A DNA stretch of 64,000 nt from Bog-473 sp963742035. Lineage in GTDB: Bacteria > Actinomycetota > Acidimicrobiia > Acidimicrobiales > RAAP-2. Positions within the stretch are counted from its first letter, which is position 1. Each line of letters starts with the position of its first letter. Below are positions 46,045 through 55,517 of this stretch, piece after piece. The notes below the pieces were generated by a model. It saw nothing but the letters and a program-made list of their open reading frames with translations. It was not told the DNA's origin and made no database searches. Position numbers and translations under genes: made by a program. The DNA is taken from NCBI GenBank assembly GCA_963742035.1, contig CAVUKH010000008.1, forward strand, positions 1-64,000. Direction: 5' to 3'.

Positions 46045-47025
46045 CTATTGTCCCTGCTGCGCGCCGCTGAGCCGTGCCACCAGCGCCCGGGGCCGTCCGG
46101 CCAGGTCCGGCTCCGTCCGCACCTGGTCATACCCGAGTTGCCGGGCCCACGCCGCGGCCGGGCCCGCCTGCGGGGGGGCCAGCTCCACCACCACGGCACC
46201 GGGCCGACCGAGCCACTGGCGGGCCTGCAGGAGCACGGCCTCCACGTCGGCCAGCCCGGCCGTACCCTGCCGACCGGGACCGGCGAGCAGGGCACCCCGG
46301 GGTTCGGCCCGCACCTCGGGATCGAGCCCGGCCCACTCCTCCGGCGCGACGTAGGGGGGATTCGACACCACCAGGTCGACGCGGCCCCGCACCTCCTCGG
46401 GCAGCGGGTCCAGCCAGCTCCCCCGGAGGAGCGCCACCGTCGGCAGCCCACCGGCGCCGGCGGCGGCCCGGCAGGCCTCGAGGTTGGCGTTCGCCACTTC
46501 GAGCGCGTCCGCGCTCACGTCGGTCGCCCAGACCTGCCCCACCACGCCGCGCCCGAGCTCGCTCGCCAGCGCCAGCGCCAGCGCGCCGCTGCCCGTGCCG
46601 GCATCGACCACCGTCAGCCCCCCCGGCCGCAGCGCGCCCAGACGGCGGGCCTCGCCCAGAGCCACCTCGGCGACCTGTTCGGTCTCCGGTCGCGGAATCA
46701 GGACCCGGGCGTCGACACACAGGTCGAGACCGCGGAAGGGCCAATGGCCGAACACGTACTGCAGCGGCTCCCCTGCCGCCCGGCGGGACGCCATGGCCCG
46801 CGCCACTGCCACGACGCCGGCCGGAACCAACGTGGCTCGCGGTCCACCCGCGTCGGCGCCGCGAGCTTCGTCAATGATGAAACGCGCTTCGTGCCGCTCC
46901 CCGCCCAGCACCGCCGTCAGCTCGTCCACCAGTGTCGCGGCCCGGACGGCGGCCGGGTCACCGGCAGCCGGCGCGGCCGGGGACGGGCGTCCGGTCGGCC
47001 CGGTCGTCCCCGCCCGGGCCGTCAC
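46045..47025 (-). CDS. prmC: Release-factor glutamine methyltransferase PrmC
   Basis: 326 residues from a GTG overlapping the prfA stop (GTGA). An N-terminal helical domain includes EPLQYVFGHWPFRGLDLCVD and VLIPRPETEQVAEVAL. Then come the SAM-binding VVDAGTGSGALALALASEL and the catalytic VVSNPPYVAPEEW. It methylates the Gln of the GGQ motif in release factors. A 30-residue Ala/Pro-rich lead precedes the domain. Confidence 0.94.
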   Translation of the reverse strand: MTARAGTTGPTGRPSPAAPAAGDPAAVRAATLVDELTAVLGGERHEARFIIDEARGADAGGPRATLVPAGVVAVARAMASRRAAGEPLQYVFGHWPFRGLDLCVDARVLIPRPETEQVAEVALGEARRLGALRPGGLTVVDAGTGSGALALALASELGRGVVGQVWATDVSADALEVANANLEACRAAAGAGGLPTVALLRGSWLDPLPEEVRGRVDLVVSNPPYVAPEEWAGLDPEVRAEPRGALLAGPGRQGTAGLADVEAVLLQARQWLGRPGAVVVELAPPQAGPAAAWARQLGYDQVRTEPDLAGRPRALVARLSGAQQGQ

Positions 47026-48101
47026 GGGCCGCCGTCCTCCTCGCCCTCGAGCTGGCGCGCCCGCTTGTCCGCCATTAAGGCGTCGGTGAGCTCGCCGAGA
47101 TCGCCGGCCAGGACCTGGTCCAGCTTGTAGAGGGTCAGGTTGATGCGGTGGTCGGTGACCCGGTTCTCCTTGAAGTTGTAGGTGCGGATTTTGTCGGTGC
47201 GATTGCCCGCCCCCACCTGACCGCGCCGCTGAGCCGAGATCTCCGCCGCCTGGCGCTCCTGCTCGGCTTTCAGCAAACGCGCCCGCAGGACGACCATGGC
47301 CTTGGCCCGGTTCTGAATCTGGCTCTTCTCGTCCTGCATGGCCACCACGGTCCCGGTGGGGAGGTGCGTGATGCGCACGGCGGAGTCGGTCGTGTTGACC
47401 GACTGCCCGCCCGGTCCGGTGGAACGGTAGACGTCGATTTTCAGGTCGTTCGGATCGATGTCGATCTCGACGTCCTCGGCCTCGGGCAGCACGGTCACCG
47501 TGGCGGTGGAGGTGTGGATCCTCCCCTTGGCCTCCGTCACCGGCACACGCTGGACGCGATGGGTGCCCGCCTCGTGCTCCAGGCGGATGTAGGCATCGGG
47601 CCCCTTCACGAGGAAGACCGCCTCGTTGATGCCGTCCTTCTCCGACGCGTCCTCCGAAAGGATCTCCACCTTCCACTTCATGGTGGCGGCGTAGCGCAGG
47701 TACATGTCGTAGAGCACCCGGGCGAACAGGTTCGCCTCGTCGCCGCCGACCGCGCCGCGGATCTCCATGATCACGTTGCGGCCCTCGTTGGGGTCCTTCG
47801 GCAGCAGCAGCGTCTGCATGCGCTCCTCGAGGGAGGCCACGGACGCCTCGGCCTCGTCGGCCTCCTGGCGCACGAGCTCGCGCTCGTCGCCCGACGTGTC
47901 GGTCAGCATCTCGCGGGCGGCGGTGACGTCCTCGCGGGCGGCGCGCAACTCGTGCCAGGCCCGGACGATCTCTCCGAGCTCCTTGTGACGCCGCGAGAGG
48001 TCGCGCAGGCGATCGGGGTCCGACAGCGTGGCCGGATCGGCCAGCTCCGTCTCGACGGCGTCGAACTCCGTCTCGAGCGCGGCCATCCGGTCGTCAAACA
48101 T
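47022..48101 (-). CDS. prfA: Peptide chain release factor 1
   Basis: 359 residues. The tripeptide anticodon region reads RVPVTEAKGRIHTSTATVTV (PxT form, RF1-type, for UAA/UAG). The peptidyl-hydrolysis loop is YRSTGPGGQSVNTTDSAVRI. The N-terminal coiled coil and DHRINLTLYKLDQVL at the C-terminus are standard. Translationally coupled to prmC, which modifies its GGQ. Confidence 0.97.
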   Translation of the reverse strand: MFDDRMAALETEFDAVETELADPATLSDPDRLRDLSRRHKELGEIVRAWHELRAAREDVTAAREMLTDTSGDERELVRQEADEAEASVASLEERMQTLLLPKDPNEGRNVIMEIRGAVGGDEANLFARVLYDMYLRYAATMKWKVEILSEDASEKDGINEAVFLVKGPDAYIRLEHEAGTHRVQRVPVTEAKGRIHTSTATVTVLPEAEDVEIDIDPNDLKIDVYRSTGPGGQSVNTTDSAVRITHLPTGTVVAMQDEKSQIQNRAKAMVVLRARLLKAEQERQAAEISAQRRGQVGAGNRTDKIRTYNFKENRVTDHRINLTLYKLDQVLAGDLGELTDALMADKRARQLEGEEDGGP

Positions 48102-48158
48102 GCGGTGTCCGGGGCTCCTCGTCGGGCGGGACGCGGCGGTGACGCCGGTCCCGGCGGG

Positions 48159-48401
48159 TCAGTCCTGCGCGGCCTGAGCGGGCTTGGCCTTGGCCTTGCC
48201 CTTGCGCTCGCCGTAACGGCGCTGGAAGCGCTCCACCCGGCCACCGGAGTCGACGAGCTTCTGCTTACCGGTGAAGAACGGGTGGCACTCGTTGCACAGC
48301 TCGACGTGGAGGTCGGCCTTGGTGGAGTGGGTGGTGAACGTGTTCCCGCACGAGCACTTGACCGTGGCTTCGACGTAGTCAGGGTGGATGTCGGTCTTCA
48401 T
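48159..48401 (-). CDS. rpmE: Ribosomal protein L31, zinc form
   Basis: 80 residues. MKTDIHPDYVEATVKCSCGN with CSC and later CNECHPFF give the four zinc-ligand cysteines (C+ form); HPFFTGKQKLVDSGGRVERF is the conserved centre. A Lys/Ala-rich tail follows. Sits between rho and prfA, as in most actinobacteria. Confidence 0.97.
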   Translation of the reverse strand: MKTDIHPDYVEATVKCSCGNTFTTHSTKADLHVELCNECHPFFTGKQKLVDSGGRVERFQRRYGERKGKAKAKPAQAAQD

Positions 48402-48459
48402 GGTGTCTCCAGTGTGGGGTGTGAGTCGGTCCAGTGTAGGGGTGGCGGGGTCCCGACGA

Positions 48460-50265
48460 TCAGGTGCCGGGGCCCTTGGCGATCTCGGCGAGGAATTCGT
48501 CGTTGCTCGCCGTGGTGCGAATCTTGTCCATGAGCAGCTCCAGGCCGGCCGCGTCCTTGCCGTCGCTGGCCAGGGCGTTGAGCACTCGGCGCAACTTCCA
48601 GACCTGCTGCAGCTGGCCCCGCTCGAAGAGGAGCTCCTCGTGCCGGGTGGAGCTGGCGTTCACGTCGATGGCCGGGTACAACCGGCGCTCCGAGAGCCGC
48701 CGGTCGAGCCGCAGCTCCATGTTGCCGGTGCCCTTGAACTCCTCGAAGATGACCTCGTCCATCTTCGAGCCGGTCTCCACCAGGGCCGAGGCCAGAATGG
48801 TCAGTGAGCCACCCTCTTCGACGTTGCGCGCCGCGCCGAAGAACTTCTTGGGCGGGTAGAGCGCACCGGAGTCGACGCCACCGGACATGATGCGGCCGGT
48901 GGCCGGGGCGGCGAGGTTGTAGGCCCGGGCCAGGCGGGTGATGCCGTCGAGGATGATGACGACGTCCTTGCCCATTTCGACGAGGCGCTTGGCCCGCTCG
49001 ATCGCCAGCTCGGCCACCTGCGTGTGCTCGTCGGAGGGACGGTCGAACGTCGAGGCGATCACCTCTCCCTTCACCGAGCGGCGCATGTCGGTGACCTCTT
49101 CGGGCCGCTCGTCGACGAGCAGGACCATGAGGTGCACGTCGGGGTTGTTGGCCTCAATGGAGTGGGCGATCTGCTTCATCACCGTCGTCTTGCCGGCCTT
49201 GGGCGGCGACACGATCATGCCGCGCTGTCCCTTGCCGATCGGCGAGAGCAGGTCCACAATCCGCGCCGTCAGGTTGTCCTTGTCACCCTCTCTCTCGAGG
49301 TGCAGCTGGGAGTCCGGGAACAGCGGGGTCAGGTCCTCGAAGCGGGGACGGTTGCGCGCCTCGTCGGGATCGAGCATCGAGACCTTGTCGATGCGGAGCA
49401 GCGCCGGGTACTTCTCGTTGTTCGACGCCGGACGGCACGCGCCCTCAATGTAGTCGCCTCGGCGCAACGCGAACTTGCGCGCCTGGCTGATGGAGACGTA
49501 CACGTCCTTGGAGGAGGGGAGGTACCCGTCGCAGCGCAGGAAGCCGTAGCCCTCGTCGCGGAGGTCGAGCATCCCGTTGACCTCGACCAGCTCGCCCGCA
49601 TAGGGCTGCTCCTGGCCGCCACCCTGCAGCTCGCCGCCCTGGCCGGGCCGGTCACGACCACGGCGCCGGCGGCTGCGGCGGTTGCCGACGTCGCCGTCGT
49701 TCTGGTTGCTCTGGTTGTTCCGGTTCTGGTTGCCCTGGTTGTTCTGGTTGCCCTGGTTGTTCCGGTTCTGGTTGCGGTTGCCGGGCTGGTTGTTCTGGTT
49801 GTGACCCTGCTGCCCGTTCTGCCGGGGTGCCGAGTCGGCGCCGTCGGCCAGTTCGGGCGGCTCGACGAAGACGGCGGGACCGGAGTCCCCGTTGCTCACC
49901 GTGGTCGGTGTGACGACCGTTGCGGCCTGGGCCGGAGGGCCGTCGGCCGCCTCCCCCCCACTGTCGTCCCCGGCGTCGTCGCCGGCCACGAAGGACGGCG
50001 TCTCGGCGGCGCCCCTGGCGGCGGCGGAGGCCCGGGAGCGCCGCGCCGGCTTGGCGCCGTTGGCGTCCGACGCCTCGGCATCGCCGTTGCTGGTGGCGGC
50101 CGTCGGCCCCGAGGTCACCCCGGTCGCATGGAGGATCTGGTCGATGATGTCGGCCTTTTTCGTCCGGGTCGTCGTCTTGAGCGACATGGCCTGGGCGATG
50201 GCACTGAGCTCATCGCGCTCCTTGCCTTCGAGAACTGATCGTTCGAGCTGCTGTTCCGCAGTCAT
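48460..50265 (-). CDS. rho: Transcription termination factor Rho with Asn/Gln-rich insert
   Basis: 601 residues from the ATG at 50265 with AGAGGAG upstream. The N-terminal SAP-like helical segment (DELSAIAQAMSLKTTTRTKK) is followed by a long disordered insert. It includes residues 149-189, in which 30 of 41 are Asn or Gln, then RRSRRRRGRDRP. The RNA-binding cold-shock-like domain (YGFLRCDGYLPSSKDVYVSI) and the ATPase core come next: PPKAGKTTVMKQIA (Walker A), LLVDERPEEVTDM, ILDGITRLARAYN and the secondary RNA site GGVDSGALYPPKKFFGAARN. Helicase that ends transcription on untranslated RNA. Actinobacterial Rho often has Arg/Asn-rich inserts; this one is unusually N/Q-pure. Confidence 0.96.
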   Translation of the reverse strand: MTAEQQLERSVLEGKERDELSAIAQAMSLKTTTRTKKADIIDQILHATGVTSGPTAATSNGDAEASDANGAKPARRSRASAAARGAAETPSFVAGDDAGDDSGGEAADGPPAQAATVVTPTTVSNGDSGPAVFVEPPELADGADSAPRQNGQQGHNQNNQPGNRNQNRNNQGNQNNQGNQNRNNQSNQNDGDVGNRRSRRRRGRDRPGQGGELQGGGQEQPYAGELVEVNGMLDLRDEGYGFLRCDGYLPSSKDVYVSISQARKFALRRGDYIEGACRPASNNEKYPALLRIDKVSMLDPDEARNRPRFEDLTPLFPDSQLHLEREGDKDNLTARIVDLLSPIGKGQRGMIVSPPKAGKTTVMKQIAHSIEANNPDVHLMVLLVDERPEEVTDMRRSVKGEVIASTFDRPSDEHTQVAELAIERAKRLVEMGKDVVIILDGITRLARAYNLAAPATGRIMSGGVDSGALYPPKKFFGAARNVEEGGSLTILASALVETGSKMDEVIFEEFKGTGNMELRLDRRLSERRLYPAIDVNASSTRHEELLFERGQLQQVWKLRRVLNALASDGKDAAGLELLMDKIRTTASNDEFLAEIAKGPGT

Positions 50266-50505
50266 CGGCTCCTCTTCCAAGAGGGTTATCGCCAGCCCGG
50301 GTTCGTCCGCGCGTGGCGAGGGAAATTTCAGGGAGGAGAAGGGATTCGCGTGTGAATGCCTTCCCCCGGATCACCTCTGCGTGATGCTCTCCCGGGACCG
50401 CTTGAACCCGCGGAGAGCGCTACGAAGCGCAGTGGGGATTCCTCTACTTTAGCGGGAGGTGAGGGCACATGCCAACACACCCCCCTTTTCTGCAGGTCAG
50501 TGGCT

Positions 50506-50520
50506 CCGGGCAGCGCCCGG
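50506..50520 (-). terminator. Small hairpin after thrC
   Basis: CCGGGC-AGC-GCCCGG, 6-bp perfect stem, 10 bp beyond the thrC stop and 240 bp before the rho start. It may attenuate read-through from hom-thrC into rho. No T-tract. The remaining 264-bp rho leader shows no gene; rho leaders are often sites of Rho autoregulation. Confidence 0.3.
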
Positions 50521-50529
50521 TCTCCATCC

Positions 50530-51573
50530 CTACAGGGAGATCTCGGCCAGGACCGATTCAAGCTTGAGGTCGATCACCGAGGGGACCGAGATCGCCTTGA
50601 TGGCCAGGTCGGGATCCTTGAGCCCGTGCCCGGTCAACACACACACCACGGTTGAGCCCTCGGGCACGCCGTTCTTGAGCAACCCGGCCACCGAGGCCGA
50701 CGACGCTGCCTCGCAGAAGACGGACTCCTGCTGGGCGAGGAACGTGTAGGCGTCCATGATCTCGTCGTCGGTGACCGCCGTGATGGATCCGCCGGACTCG
50801 GTGGCGGCGGCCGTGGCCGAATACCAACTGGCCGGGTTCCCGATGCGGATCGCGGTGGCGATCGTCTCGGGGTTCTCGACCGGGTGGCCCAGCACGATCG
50901 GCGCCGCACCCGCGGCCTGGAAGCCCATCATGCGGGGCAACCTCGTCGAGCGCCCCGCCTCCTTGTACCTGAGATAACCGCGCCAGTAGGCCGAGATATT
51001 CCCGGCGTTGCCCACAGGGATGCAGTGCACGTCGGGGGCATCGCCCAGGACGTCGACGATCTCGAAGGCGCCGGTCATCTGGCCCTCGATCCGGTGCGGA
51101 TTGACCGAGTTGACGATCGTGATCGGCGCGTGGTTCGGCAGATCCCGCACAATCGTGAGCAGCTGGTCGAAGTTCCCGCGCACCTGCAGCACCCGGGCGC
51201 CGTGCATCAGCGCCTGCGCCAGTTTGCCGAGGGCGATGTGGCCGTCGGGGATCAGGACCACGCAGGCCAGTCCGGCCCGCGAGGCGTAGGCGGCGGCGGA
51301 GGCGGAGGTGTTGCCGGTGGACGCGCACACCACGGCCTTGGCTCCCTCGTCCACCGCCATGGAGATCGCCATGGTCATGCCGCGGTCCTTGAAGCTGCCC
51401 GTCGGGTTGGCCCCTTCGACCTTGAGCCAGACATGCGCGCCGACACGTTCGGACAACCGGGGTGCCGGGATCAGTGGGGTGCCCCCCTCGAGCAGGGTGA
51501 CCACCGGGGTCTTCTCGGTGATCGGGAGGAAGTCACGGTATTCCTCCATCACGCCGCGCCACCCGACTGTCAC
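50530..51573 (-). CDS. thrC: Threonine synthase
   Basis: 347 residues from a GTG overlapping the hom stop (GTGA). PLP-lysine segment GANPTGSFKDRGMTMAIS, then CASTGNTSASAAAYASRAGL and the phosphate-binding PVGNAGNISAYWRGY. It converts O-phosphohomoserine to threonine. The thrB gene that commonly follows thrC in actinobacteria is absent here; the next gene is rho. Confidence 0.95.
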   Translation of the reverse strand: MTVGWRGVMEEYRDFLPITEKTPVVTLLEGGTPLIPAPRLSERVGAHVWLKVEGANPTGSFKDRGMTMAISMAVDEGAKAVVCASTGNTSASAAAYASRAGLACVVLIPDGHIALGKLAQALMHGARVLQVRGNFDQLLTIVRDLPNHAPITIVNSVNPHRIEGQMTGAFEIVDVLGDAPDVHCIPVGNAGNISAYWRGYLRYKEAGRSTRLPRMMGFQAAGAAPIVLGHPVENPETIATAIRIGNPASWYSATAAATESGGSITAVTDDEIMDAYTFLAQQESVFCEAASSASVAGLLKNGVPEGSTVVCVLTGHGLKDPDLAIKAISVPSVIDLKLESVLAEISL

Positions 51574-52925
51574 GACGGATCACCGCCCCGGTGTTCGGAC
51601 GACTCCCCGATGACGCGGAGGACCCCGCTGACCCGGTCCACGGCCTGGTGCCGCCGCAGTTCGTCGATCGTCGCCAGCAGATCGCCCTCGCGGGCCACGT
51701 GGGTCAGGAAGATCAGCCGCGCCTCTTCGGCCAGACCGAGCTGTTCCATGGCGCGGATGGACACGTCGTGCTCGCCGAAGATTCTGGCCACGGCTGCCAG
51801 CACGCCGGGGCGATCGGCCACATCGAGACTGAGGTAGAAGGCCGAATGCATGTCGTTCTGCGAGAACAGGGTCGTGCTCGTCCGCTTCGGCGCCGGTGCG
51901 GGCGCGCCGGCGAGCAGGTTGCGCGAGGCGTCGACGAGGTCGCCGAGCATCGCGCTGGCGGTCGGTCCTCCCCCCGCCCCACGCCCGTACAGCATGAGCT
52001 CGCCGCTCACCGCGCCCTCGACGAAGACCGCGTTGAACGCGCCGCGCACGGCGGCCAGGGGGTGGGTCTTGGGAACCATGGCCGGGTGCACCCGCACGGA
52101 GAGCTGCGGCCCACCGTCGATCAGCTCGGCGATGGCGAGAAGCTTGACGGAGTACCCGAGCCGGCTGGCGTAGGCGACGTCGGCGGCGCTGATCCCACTG
52201 ATGCCCTCGCGGTACACGTCCGCATCGACGACGTCACTGCCGAACGCCAGTGCGGCCAGGATCGCCGCCTTGGCCGCGGCGTCGTGGCCTTCGACGTCCG
52301 CCGTGGGGTCGCGCTCGGCCATGCCGAGCTCCTGGGCCTCGCGCAGGACGTCGTCGTAGCCGGCACCCTCCTCCTCCATACGGGTGAGGATGTAGTTCGT
52401 CGTACCGTTGACGATGCCCATGACCCGGACGATCTGCTCCCCCGCCAGTGATTCACGCAATGGGCGGATGACGGGGATCGCTCCCGCCACGGCGGCTTCG
52501 TAGAGGAGGTCCACCCCAGCCGAGTCCGCGACCTCGGCCAACTCGGCACCCGCCACGGCCAGGAGTGCCTTGTTGGCGGTGACCACCGGCTTGCCGTTGC
52601 GCAGGGCGGCCTCGACCAGCTCGTGCGCGGGGTGCAGGCCCCCGATGACCTCCACGACGACGTCGACGTCGGCCCGCGCCACGAGTGCCGCGGCGTCCGT
52701 CCCGATGAGGTGGGCGGGGACGGCGGCGGGCCGGGACCGCGTCGGGTCGGCCACGGCGATCGCGACGAGCTCCAGGCGGATGCCCGTGCGGGCGGCGACG
52801 TCCTCGGAACGGGTGAGGAGGATTTCGGCCAGGGCGCCCCCGACGTTGCCGCAGCCGAGTAGGCCGACGCGCACGGTCGGTGCCTGATGGGCGTGGGGCA
52901 AGGCGCTGGCCTGGTCCGCGGTCAC
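51570..52925 (-). CDS. hom: Homoserine dehydrogenase
   Basis: 451 residues from the GTG at 52925; an ATG at 52964 is an alternative, neither having a clear ribosome site. NAD-binding VRVGLLGCGNVGGALAEILL, GKPVVTANKALLAVAG, the catalytic-domain VMGIVNGTTNYILTRMEEEG and DPTADVEGHDAAAKAAILA, and a C-terminal ACT domain (DRPGVLAAVARIFGEHDVSI) for threonine feedback. It reduces aspartate semialdehyde to homoserine. Confidence 0.95.
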   Translation of the reverse strand: MTADQASALPHAHQAPTVRVGLLGCGNVGGALAEILLTRSEDVAARTGIRLELVAIAVADPTRSRPAAVPAHLIGTDAAALVARADVDVVVEVIGGLHPAHELVEAALRNGKPVVTANKALLAVAGAELAEVADSAGVDLLYEAAVAGAIPVIRPLRESLAGEQIVRVMGIVNGTTNYILTRMEEEGAGYDDVLREAQELGMAERDPTADVEGHDAAAKAAILAALAFGSDVVDADVYREGISGISAADVAYASRLGYSVKLLAIAELIDGGPQLSVRVHPAMVPKTHPLAAVRGAFNAVFVEGAVSGELMLYGRGAGGGPTASAMLGDLVDASRNLLAGAPAPAPKRTSTTLFSQNDMHSAFYLSLDVADRPGVLAAVARIFGEHDVSIRAMEQLGLAEEARLIFLTHVAREGDLLATIDELRRHQAVDRVSGVLRVIGESSEHRGGDPS

Positions 52926-53092
52926 CACCAAACGGTACAAGGTGCCGCGCGGCGAACCGCACATGCGCGGCGAGCGGTCGGAGGGTCGCTCGAGCACGCG
53001 CCGGTGGTGCTACCACGATCGTTCCCCGAGGGGTGACGCCCTTGAGCCTTCCGAGGAGCCGGGCCACACTCGTACCTGGAGGTTGTGCGACC

Positions 53093-55495
53093 GTGCTCAG
53101 AATGTTGCTCCGGTCCGGGGTGCGGCAGCGCTGGCAATCGTGGCTGGCCCTGACGCTCCTGACGGCGGTGGTGATTGGCGTGGTGCTCGCCGGAGCGCAG
53201 ACGGCACGACGAACGGCGACGGCCTTCCCGCGTTTCGAAGCGGCACACGGCTACGACGCGTTCTTCTACAGCACCACACCCGCGCCCCGCTTGGCAAAGC
53301 TGCCCGACGCTGCGTCGACCACGGTCGTGAACATCGCCGGCAGCGGGTCCCCGACCTGCGCGTGTCGGCCGATCAACGTCAACTATTTCAGCCTGCAGGA
53401 GGTACCCGCACCGAGCCTCGCGCATGTCGTGAAGCTGGTGAGCGGGCGGATGCCCGATCAGTCGAACCCCTCCGAGGTACTGGCCTCGTACAACCTGGCC
53501 ACCTACGGCGTCCACGTGGGCAGTGTGCTGCACATCCCCCTCGTCGCGACGTCCCAGCGTGTCGCCGTGCTGACCGCCAACAACCTCACGCCCCACGGGC
53601 CGCTGGTCACGGTCCACGTCGTCGGCATGGCGGTCTCCGAATTCGAGTTCCCCTCCACGTCCGGCCAGCCCGCGTTCGACGTCTACGCAACGCGCGCGTT
53701 CGCGCGGGCGTACAACCCACACACGGTGTTGCTCTACGAGTACTTCGTGCGCCTGCACCCCGGCACGAGCGGGCTGCTCCATTTTCAGGCCGCCACGCGG
53801 AGCCTCGGCGGCCTCTCCCCGACCGATCTGCAGGGCGTGGCCACCGCCATCACGACCTCCATCGACCCGCAGGCCGTCGGGTGGTGGATCCTGACGGGCC
53901 TCGCCGCGCTCGTGGGGATCCTCGTGCTGGCGCAGGCGCTGGCGCGCCAGGCCGCCGCCGAGGCCGAGGACGTGCCGACGCTGAGCGCACTCGGCGCCTC
54001 GCGGCGCCAGCTGTTCTCACTGTCAATGGCCCGAACGCTGGCTATCGCCGTGACGGGCGCGGCGGGAGGCGTGGCCGTGGCGGCGGGGTTGTCGGTCTTC
54101 GCTCCCGTCGGCGAGGCGCGACTGGCCGACCCGACCCCGGGCTTCGACTTCGACCCGCTCCTCCTCCTCGGGGGGGCCGCCATCGCCGTGGGCGCCGTCG
54201 CCGTGCTGGGGTTGTGGCCTGCGGCCAAGGCGGCGCGGCTGCTCTCGAGCGACGACGGATCCCATGTCCAGCGGCCGTCGCGTACCGTGGCGCTCCTGAC
54301 CGCCTCGGGCGCGCCGCCAACGGCGCTGATCGGGGTGCGCAATGCGCTCGAGCGCGGGCGGGGGCGCAACGCCGTCCCGGTGGGCTCCGCGATTTTGGGC
54401 GCGGTCCTGGCGGTCGGCGTGCTGTGCGGTACAGCCGTCTTCGGCGCCAGCCTCTCCCACCTGACAGGCACCCCTTCGCTGTACGGACAGGGGTACGACG
54501 CGTCGTTCGCCACGAACGGCACGGCACCGGTGGCACAGAGCGACCAGCTGCTGACGGGCCTCGAGCGTCCCGGCGTCCGAGCGATCACGGCCGGGGTCAG
54601 TAGTCCGGTCACGGTCAACGGCAACGTGGTCGCGGCCATCGCCGGCGTGAACGTCCGCGGTCCGTACCTCCTCTCGTTGACCGGGGGTCGATTCCCGGTC
54701 AAGTCGGACGAAATCGTCCTCGGCGCGAAGACAATGCGGGAGACCGGTGCCCACGTCGGGTCAACGGTTCGGGTGGGTACCGCCGCGCCGTCAGGGCCCT
54801 CGCGGATCAGGTCCTTCAGGGTGGTGGGCACTGCCGTGTTCCCACCGGACTTCAACGATCAGGGGCTGGGCACCGGGGCCGTCGTGTCCATGGCGGCACT
54901 GACCGGAGCCAGCTGCCGGGGTGGCACCGACATCAGCTGCCTGGTGTCCGAGATCGTCTCTCACAACGGTTCCTTCTTGGTGCACGTCGCGCCCGGCGCG
55001 CCCGGCAGGGGGGCACTCAGAGCGCTGAGCGCGGAGTACTCGTCGCAGGTCAATTTCCCCCGGCCGCCGGTCGACCTGGTGAACTTCGGGGAAGCGGTCA
55101 ACTTCCCGCTCATCTTCGGGCTGATCGTCGTGCTCTTCGGCGTGAGCACGCTGCTCCACCTGCTGCTCAGCAGCGTGCACCGTCGACGCCAAGAAATGGG
55201 CCTGCTTCGATCGCTTGGGCTGGTGCGGCGCCAGGTGGCGGCTTCCGTCGCGTGGCAGACCTCAACGGTTGCTGTCATCGGCATCGCCCTGGGTGTGCCG
55301 CTCGGGATCGCAGCAGGCCGCGCCGTCTGGGACGCCTTCGCCGGCAATCTCGGGGTGGCCGTGGACCCGGTGGCCACCGTCTGGGTCATCGTCGGCGTGG
55401 CGGTCGGCACCCTGGTCGTCGCCAACGTCCTGGCGGTCATCCCCGCCCTGATCGCCGCCCGGGCCCGGCCGGCGTCGCTCCTGCGATCGGAGTAA
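53093..55495 (+). CDS. FtsX-like ABC permease, orphan
   Basis: 800 residues from the GTG at 53093 with GGAGG ten bases upstream. One N-terminal span (WLALTLLTAVVIGVVLAGAQ) leads to an outer domain with PTCACRPIN. Two FtsX-type membrane units follow. One near residues 260-380 includes AVGWWILTGLAALVGILVLA. One at the C-terminus includes NFPLIFGLIVVLFGVSTLLH and the RRRQEMGLLRSLGLVRRQ coupling helix. The plan is MacB/LolC-like. No ATPase gene is adjacent. It lies opposite to its neighbours, between hom and lysA, which are normally close in actinobacteria. A paralogue is at 57270-59684. Confidence 0.82.
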   Translation: MLRMLLRSGVRQRWQSWLALTLLTAVVIGVVLAGAQTARRTATAFPRFEAAHGYDAFFYSTTPAPRLAKLPDAASTTVVNIAGSGSPTCACRPINVNYFSLQEVPAPSLAHVVKLVSGRMPDQSNPSEVLASYNLATYGVHVGSVLHIPLVATSQRVAVLTANNLTPHGPLVTVHVVGMAVSEFEFPSTSGQPAFDVYATRAFARAYNPHTVLLYEYFVRLHPGTSGLLHFQAATRSLGGLSPTDLQGVATAITTSIDPQAVGWWILTGLAALVGILVLAQALARQAAAEAEDVPTLSALGASRRQLFSLSMARTLAIAVTGAAGGVAVAAGLSVFAPVGEARLADPTPGFDFDPLLLLGGAAIAVGAVAVLGLWPAAKAARLLSSDDGSHVQRPSRTVALLTASGAPPTALIGVRNALERGRGRNAVPVGSAILGAVLAVGVLCGTAVFGASLSHLTGTPSLYGQGYDASFATNGTAPVAQSDQLLTGLERPGVRAITAGVSSPVTVNGNVVAAIAGVNVRGPYLLSLTGGRFPVKSDEIVLGAKTMRETGAHVGSTVRVGTAAPSGPSRIRSFRVVGTAVFPPDFNDQGLGTGAVVSMAALTGASCRGGTDISCLVSEIVSHNGSFLVHVAPGAPGRGALRALSAEYSSQVNFPRPPVDLVNFGEAVNFPLIFGLIVVLFGVSTLLHLLLSSVHRRRQEMGLLRSLGLVRRQVAASVAWQTSTVAVIGIALGVPLGIAAGRAVWDAFAGNLGVAVDPVATVWVIVGVAVGTLVVANVLAVIPALIAARARPASLLRSE

Positions 55496-55517
55496 ATGGG
55501 CCTTCGCCGTTGCCGGC

